Assembly: GCA_037903475.1 (NCBI GenBank)
Contig: JBAJFG010000006.1
Coordinates: 187,501-251,500, forward strand
Reading direction: 5' to 3'
Length of the DNA: 64,000 bases
From: Ancylostoma caninum
Lineage: Eukaryota; Nematoda; Chromadorea; Rhabditida; Ancylostomatidae
In this document: positions 58,561 to 64,000 of the stretch, piece by piece
Position numbering within the stretch: position 1 is the stretch's first letter
How the letters are laid out: the number at the start of each line of letters is the position of its first letter
Translations under genes and position numbers: made by a program
Notes under the pieces: model-generated
What the model was told of the DNA's origin: nothing
Seen by the model: the letters and a program-made list of their open reading frames with translations, nothing else
Databases searched by the model: none

Positions 58561-59296
58561 TCTTTGTGAATAATGCATTAATTCTTGTTGGTCCAAAGTG
58601 GCTGAAAACCCGAAACGTACACTGTCGTTAATGTGTTGAAATTCTATCGAATGCAAAATCTATGGATTAACATGGTACACCAGTTTTCAGCTTACTGGAC
58701 AACTCCAAACTGTTGCCTTTCACTTTACGGTATGCCGAGAGAGAGAGTACAACAAAACGATTAGGTTTTAATCCGGATTACCTCCAAGAGCGACTTGAGA
58801 ATGTGCTGCGAAGTTGGTTACACGTCCAAATCAGATTTGCGCGGATCGACTTGCTGAATACTCATTTGTTAAGGTCTCTATGTAACAGTTTTGTGAGGAT
58901 CGAGAGAAGCTTTTGTGGTGTCGTTGCCGCGCAAATTTCCTCCATGATCATGGTGTGCTTACTCATTCCCGTTATGAAGAAAATGAAAAAAAAAATTACA
59001 TTTCTTTTTGTAGAACCACAGATAATCTCACCTCGCCACCCACATTCGGATCTATAACTTCTATCGTACTATGGTGCTTCACTATTAAAAATATTAAATC
59101 CAATATTGAATAATGAACGATAAATATTTTGGAAACAACAAAAAAGAGCATCTAGGTATAAACCAATATAAGAGTTTTATTTTATAAGGTAGGTTCAAAA
59201 TTTCGGCGACCCATTTTCGGCCTCCCGCCCCACGACCGCCACTGCTGTCTACCTGTTCATGATTTTGCGCAACATTCACTTCAATGACCCTGATCT

Positions 59297-59540
59297 GTTA
59301 GTTCGGCTTTATAAAACGTATGTGTGACCGTATTAAGAGAATTCTTTTGTATGGGCCCCGTTTCTTCAAAAAAAAAAACACATACAAAGGCTTGAGAAAG
59401 ACCGGCAGGTTTTTACGAGTATAGTCTCCTATAGATGTCTATCTGAAGTTGGGTATACCCAATCGCTCCCGGCTAATAACACGAGTCTTGAGTTTCTAGG
59501 CTAAAAAGTTCGAGGTACCGACGCATATTGAGTGATCTCA
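59297..59540 (+). pseudogene. CR1/Jockey-like LINE, short 3' relic
   Basis: Reads LVRLYKTYV, a broken segment around WAPFLQKK, then LKLGIPNRSRLITRV, which fits the tail of a non-LTR reverse transcriptase. Several stops interrupt it. Confidence 0.5.
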
Positions 59541-59914
59541 CACTGTGCTTTCGCATTTTACGCAACGAAATATAATAAAATTAAAACCAAACAAGTACCG
59601 CCTTTTTTGACCAAACCAAGGGCGCTCAGACAGTTTCAACCTGCATTATTCCAGGCTTGGACGTTTGGGACTTCTTCTGGAATTTTCCATTGTTTTCGGC
59701 AAGGACGTCGCTGTGGGCGGCGAAACCAGTGGAAGTCCGTGAAACGAAATTTTGCCCAGTTTTTGCGTTTAAGCTTCTAACCTGCCCCTCCGCACGTGTG
59801 TCAGTGTAGCTGGTGAGGTCGATTTGAAAAAATAAACACAAAATGATTACTTCATAGAACTTTTATATCTACAATTCTATTCTTTTGCTGTTATGAACTG
59901 TGTGCACGATTCTT

Positions 59915-62900
59915 CTACTGTTCCAGTCCCTCTTCGATGCGTATAAGTCGTGTGAAGTAGAACGGTTCGAACGCAACACCAGTTCCACCGTAGAACTTGG
60001 AGTTGAATTCGACCCTAAAGGAGTTGTATTTGAGTTGAACAAGGCCAAGAAATGACCACGACTATGGTTGTACTTCCCCAGACTCACCAATGAAGACGAA
60101 GCGCATGCAAAAACGCGGAAAGCCCCTCCATAAGGATCAAAATGGAAATTGAGAGCACTCCAAAGAAGAAGTATAGAACGAATATGGCCGCTGAGCCGCC
60201 CCATCCACCCATATCGAGACCTATCGATAGCAGCATATCCCACAGCACTTCGGATAGCTCTGGAAAAACAATAACTGTATTGGAGCCAGGTAGGAGAGTT
60301 CCGCCTGGTTTCACTTCCTCACAGACAATAAGATCAACTTTCTAATGGACTCACGTGCATGAGCCAGAGACAAGGCCCATAGTCGAAGGTATGAAGCAGT
60401 GTGGGAGATGCAACCAAGAGCAAATTCAATAGTAGTATGAAGCAGTGTGGGAGATGCAACCAAGAGCAAATTCAATAGTATGAATTGCTTGGTAGACCAT
60501 AACATCACCAAAACTGAACTAAAATGGAGAAAAAGAAGTCTTCCTTCAAACAACGTTTGCGAAGAATTGTCTTTTCCTCTATCTATCTTCTGTCCTATCT
60601 CAAGAGCTGAAGCATTTACAAAACAAACATGAATTCATGAGTGTTACTTCACGCCACTATCACAATTACTAACATTGTTCCTCATGTGAGCACAAATTTT
60701 CCTGTCGAAATTCATTGCGAATGTTAATGGAAAACTTGGCGGATTTTGCAAGCGTGAGCTCAAGCGAGATCGGCAGAATCAACATTGAGTTTGTGCAATA
60801 TTCTGTGCTTTTTTGGCTTTGCAGCGCGTAGTAGGAGGAACCACGAGTCCAGTTTATTACCTCTTCGTCTTCGCCGCCTCCGCCATGTCCGTGTCCACCA
60901 GGAATTGGGAGTCCTCTGCTGTGAAGCCACCTAACGTAGAATGGTTTCACGAGTAGCATAATTGGAATGGAAATCACAGCAAGGCCAAGAAGAATTTGTT
61001 CCGCGAGCACCTGCAGAAACAGAGTACGGCTCTGTAAAACCAAGAAGCACTGTGTGTTACCAACCTGGCCAGGATACCACTGCTGCAGATAGCATTGGTC
61101 GTACACATCGTAAGTGTAGTTTTTACCGCCTATCTCCACTGAAGCGGTGGCATTGGGACTGTTGACATGTTGAACGAATCCAGGCTTTAAAGAGGTACAT
61201 TCTCAGGAAGTCAGTGCTGAGTATTTTGTTAAATTTTTCGAAACCCTCACATCTCTCGCTTTGAGCATGAACATGTTGATAAGACCGATCAGAAGTGATG
61301 GCGCACAGTTTGAACCAGGATAGAGTCGGCCGAAAATGAAGGTGGGATTTACGTAAAAGAAGATCCATTTGAGAACTACCTGAAAACATGCTATTTAAAT
61401 TCTTTGAAAGGCTGGTAAATACTCGTAGTTTATTGGCTTCTGATGTCAATGCTTCACCCCGAAAACCGTTGGGGACCAGTTTTCGCTCCACTGAAGGTGC
61501 TCTTTTTCTCTTAGAATTTCATTACCCAGAGATGGAAGTGCAAGAGTCTAACGTCACAGGTCGTGCCACAACCTGTTTTGCCCGAGGTTTCACCTAGGAT
61601 GCTACACTAGGTGTCCATTTTTTTTTGCTTCGGGCCCCAAGGATTTCTGCCATCCAAGTTCAACCTCATGCATGGTGAACTACTTGATGTCTTGTGACCA
61701 TGGAGGTTACGCGTTGGACTGTGAGTGAAGGGTTCACGGTCCGTGTCTTGCCAGTGAACACCAATTTGTATTTTTGTAACCTATTTCCCAGGACTCAATG
61801 GCTGAAATGGTGTGCACTTTACCTGATACCTTCTTAGAGGAGGCTTCAAACCAAATAGGTTTCATTTCTATCTGCTGGGTTAGTTTTTGCGTTTTCCTTT
61901 CAAGTTAAAAGCTGCCGTAGAATAAAACTCACCATGACACACAAGTACACAAAAATACAGCCAAGGAAGAAACACTGTGGAACGAAGACGAAAAAGATGT
62001 CGACCAGAGAACGGTTATGACTGCAAATAAAGATATATGTTTGAAGGAAGGTCAATTACACTTTTCCAGGTCTATTCCAGAGGCTTACATATGATTGCAC
62101 AAAGAGAGGATAAGACCGAATGCCATTTGGCCAATTCCAAGAATAATCGACGTCTTCATTTTCATGGGGTTCAAGAAGTTCAGTTTGTTTTTGGCAACAT
62201 TCCAAATAGGATCGACTCCGAACGGATAGGGTCCCTGAATTGAAATTACGTTACGTGGGATTTCTCTAAAAACCTGAATTTTTCTATCACAAGGCCAAAA
62301 AACTTACCAAATTGGAATCAAATGAGTACTCTGGCGGCCAGGTAAGATCCGCATTTTGGGAAGTGTTCATGGAGTGCTCGTCCATTTCGGCAAGCAGTTT
62401 CTGCCTGAACGATAATTTGTTCGAGTTTGTCCTTTGCCGATAAATGAGAATCTGCTTACGGGTATGGATTTTTCCAGGACGAGCCGAAAATATCGATCGA
62501 CTTGGAATAGATGTCATTGTAGAGAAGTCCTGTATAAATGGAGAATATGCCCATAAGAAGTACGACATAGCGTCCGCCAAAGAAGGTGTTGAAAATCTAG
62601 ATAAGTCCTATTTCAGTGTGAGTACTATAGGTACTGGATGTTTGTGCTGATATTTGAATTTCGTCCTCAAAAAATTGGGACTGAGGCGTCAGCTTGGCGC
62701 TGCTGTACTTTCACATGGACCACAGTATGATACGGGGTTGTTAGTCACTATTTAGTGAATTGTCCTACTTGAGCAGAGGACGGAACCTTCACCTGTTATT
62801 CCCTCACAGATACAGGCGGTTTGCTGGTTAAGGTGCTATTAACAATACTAAGGGCACCACAACACCTCAGCATCATTCCCTGCAAATTGACAAAAACCAC

Positions 62901-64000
62901 ATTTCCAAGCCTTCCCATAAGTGAGTGCGAGCTTTCACTTACGAGAGGGCTTAGAAATGTGGTTTAGCGCTGCTCTGGGCATCTGCCACATAAGCGCCTG
63001 TGCCAACAGTCTGTGCCAATCATCCAACATGTTTTCTTCCATCAACCGATGGAGTTGTCAGCATGGGGGCGCGCGGTAACAATTCAAGATCGTATAGCAC
63101 CAACATGCCCCAAAATAAAGGGCTTAAGAAGGGTACTTTGATAGTTTCACAGGAAATATTGTTCGTCGGTGTCATGATCGTCTTCTGGCGACCCCAGCTA
63201 TATGAGAATCCCGATATTTTAAGAGAGGGCAGAGCGCATGACTCATTCCATGTCTGTTCGGGGATGTCCTCATGTATGGTCTATTGGCTCAGAGAGGGCC
63301 GATGGAGTTACTCTGTCTTCAATTACGACCGCTATGGTTCCACCGAATAGGAGGATGCCGCAGAATGCGTATGGAAGGAGATTCTACTAGATGGCCGTGG
63401 CGAAACATCAAAATGGAAGAAATCACACAAAATGCACATCAAAGATTACAGAAGAAGTGTAAAAATTCAATCAGTTGCATGAAAACGTGCTGAGGTCGTA
63501 ATTGCGGACAAAGTCACATTATTGAACCTTTCTGAGCTGAAAGACTACCATAACAGCCTTTCTAATAGCTCTCAGCAAGTTAAACGCTTAATTCCCTTAC
63601 TCATTCAATATTTCTCTCATTTATTCCCGTTTTCCGGGATTTGCGCAGCATAGCTGGGAGACAATTCTCGCTTTTCAAGGTTTATGATGACTTCCTGCCA
63701 AAATTCCTCACGAGCGAAAATTGTCACATTACTAAGTGTAGCAGTTGTCCACCAACCTCATCCTTGATCTTCATCGCAATCAGTTTTTTCTCGAAGACAA
63801 CGAATGCAAGTGCTGCCAGGAACATAATGATACCATGACCAGAATCACCGAACATAACAGCGAAGAGGAATGGAAACGAGATGATCGACCATGGAGCTGA
63901 AACTAGCAGAGTTTGCCTGGACACGGGTCGGGTTCACATTATGGATTTATGGGCCATCGCACTAACCTGGGTTTACCTCGCGGTAGTTGGCGATGCCGTA
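59915..64000 (-). CDS. V-ATPase V0 subunit a, C-terminal part, running off the window edge
   Basis: The V0 a subunit forms the proton half-channels of the vacuolar H+-ATPase in endomembranes or epithelial plasma membrane. Exons: 64000-63967 (partial), 63896-63757, 62596-62460, 62404-62308, 62234-62089, 62020-61933, 61379-61251, 61184-61065, 61010-60861, 60518-60355, 60259-60088 and 60014-59915. Diagnostic motifs are [68 protein letters not shown] and [13 protein letters not shown] with the essential arginine. The C-terminus is GLEQ. All junctions are in phase except exon 60518-60355, where a 46-bp duplication introduces a frameshift and an immediate stop. Without it, the window would encode about 476 residues. 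Nematodes have several paralogues (unc-32, vha-5, vha-6, vha-7); which one this is cannot be decided here. A TATAAA-type possible poly(A) signal lies about 50 nt past the stop. Confidence 0.95.
60389..60480. repeat. Perfect 46-bp tandem duplication inside a V-ATPase exon
   Basis: The segment GTATGAAGCAGTGTGGGAGA through CAATAGTA occurs twice with a 46-bp offset and no mismatch. It encodes [15 protein letters not shown] on the minus strand. 46 is not a multiple of three: reading on from the first coding copy gives SYYY and a stop, before the [11 protein letters not shown] helix. Confidence 0.97.
62894..62965. repeat. 72-nt hairpin in a V-ATPase intron
   Basis: Arms of about 31 nt (AAACCACATTTCCAAGCC and onward, and the inverse ending AGAAATGTGGTTT) with four or five mismatches and a loop of about 10 nt. 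It could be a small foldback repeat or a structured RNA. Confidence 0.6.

Noticed and set aside
60669..61139. A single 156-codon frame as one exon of the V-ATPase gene
   Set aside because: It reads through two introns. Homology and GT/AG borders show three separate exon parts, with the last 48 codons intronic.

Overview
This is eukaryotic, AT-rich, intron-dense and very repeat-rich DNA. Compact exons (31-458 nt), 3' splice sites of the TTTCAG type, some introns of about 54-55 nt, and probable trans-splice acceptors a few bases before start codons all point to a nematode. Mariner and RTE relics plus tRNA-headed short repeats fit a strongylid (hookworm-like) parasite, but that rank is my inference.

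Three multi-exon genes can be reconstructed with every splice phase matching. (1) Minus strand, 33087-28186: a ten-exon, 501-residue protein with a divergent ETS-type DNA-binding domain. (2) Plus strand, 45824-54358: a complete 17-exon glycogen branching enzyme of 674 residues with all GH13 catalytic residues intact. (3) Minus strand, 64000-59915: the C-terminal 12 exons of the V-ATPase V0 subunit a. Its exon for the proton-path arginine carries a perfect 46-bp tandem duplication that breaks the frame. Weaker candidates are a small minus-strand gene (16241-15438), a membrane-protein first exon (24303-24122) and two coding-like fragments (14701-14899 plus; 37545-37100 minus).

Most of the rest is mobile-element debris. 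1-9.7 kb holds two mariner relics, a CR1-like LINE piece, a MITE and a 56-bp tandem repeat. 9.7-14.25 kb is a nested stack: a terminal-inverted-repeat (TIR) element split by an RTE LINE that is itself split by a 415-bp TTAA element, followed directly by a second TIR element with an internal tRNA-like segment, split by two palindromic elements. 17-24 kb repeats the same families, including one intact 927-bp copy of the tRNA-containing TIR element and a second near-identical 274-bp palindrome. 25.8-27.2 kb holds a tRNA-derived SINE and a 60-bp minisatellite. 34-45 kb is mostly unrecognised sequence with scattered MITEs. Several MITE families also sit in introns of the ETS and branching-enzyme genes, one about 10 bp from a 3' splice site.

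The three main genes show no operon-like arrangement. The branching-enzyme and V-ATPase genes are convergent, separated by about 5.5 kb that holds inverted repeats and a LINE fragment. No bacterial, viral or CRISPR features were seen.
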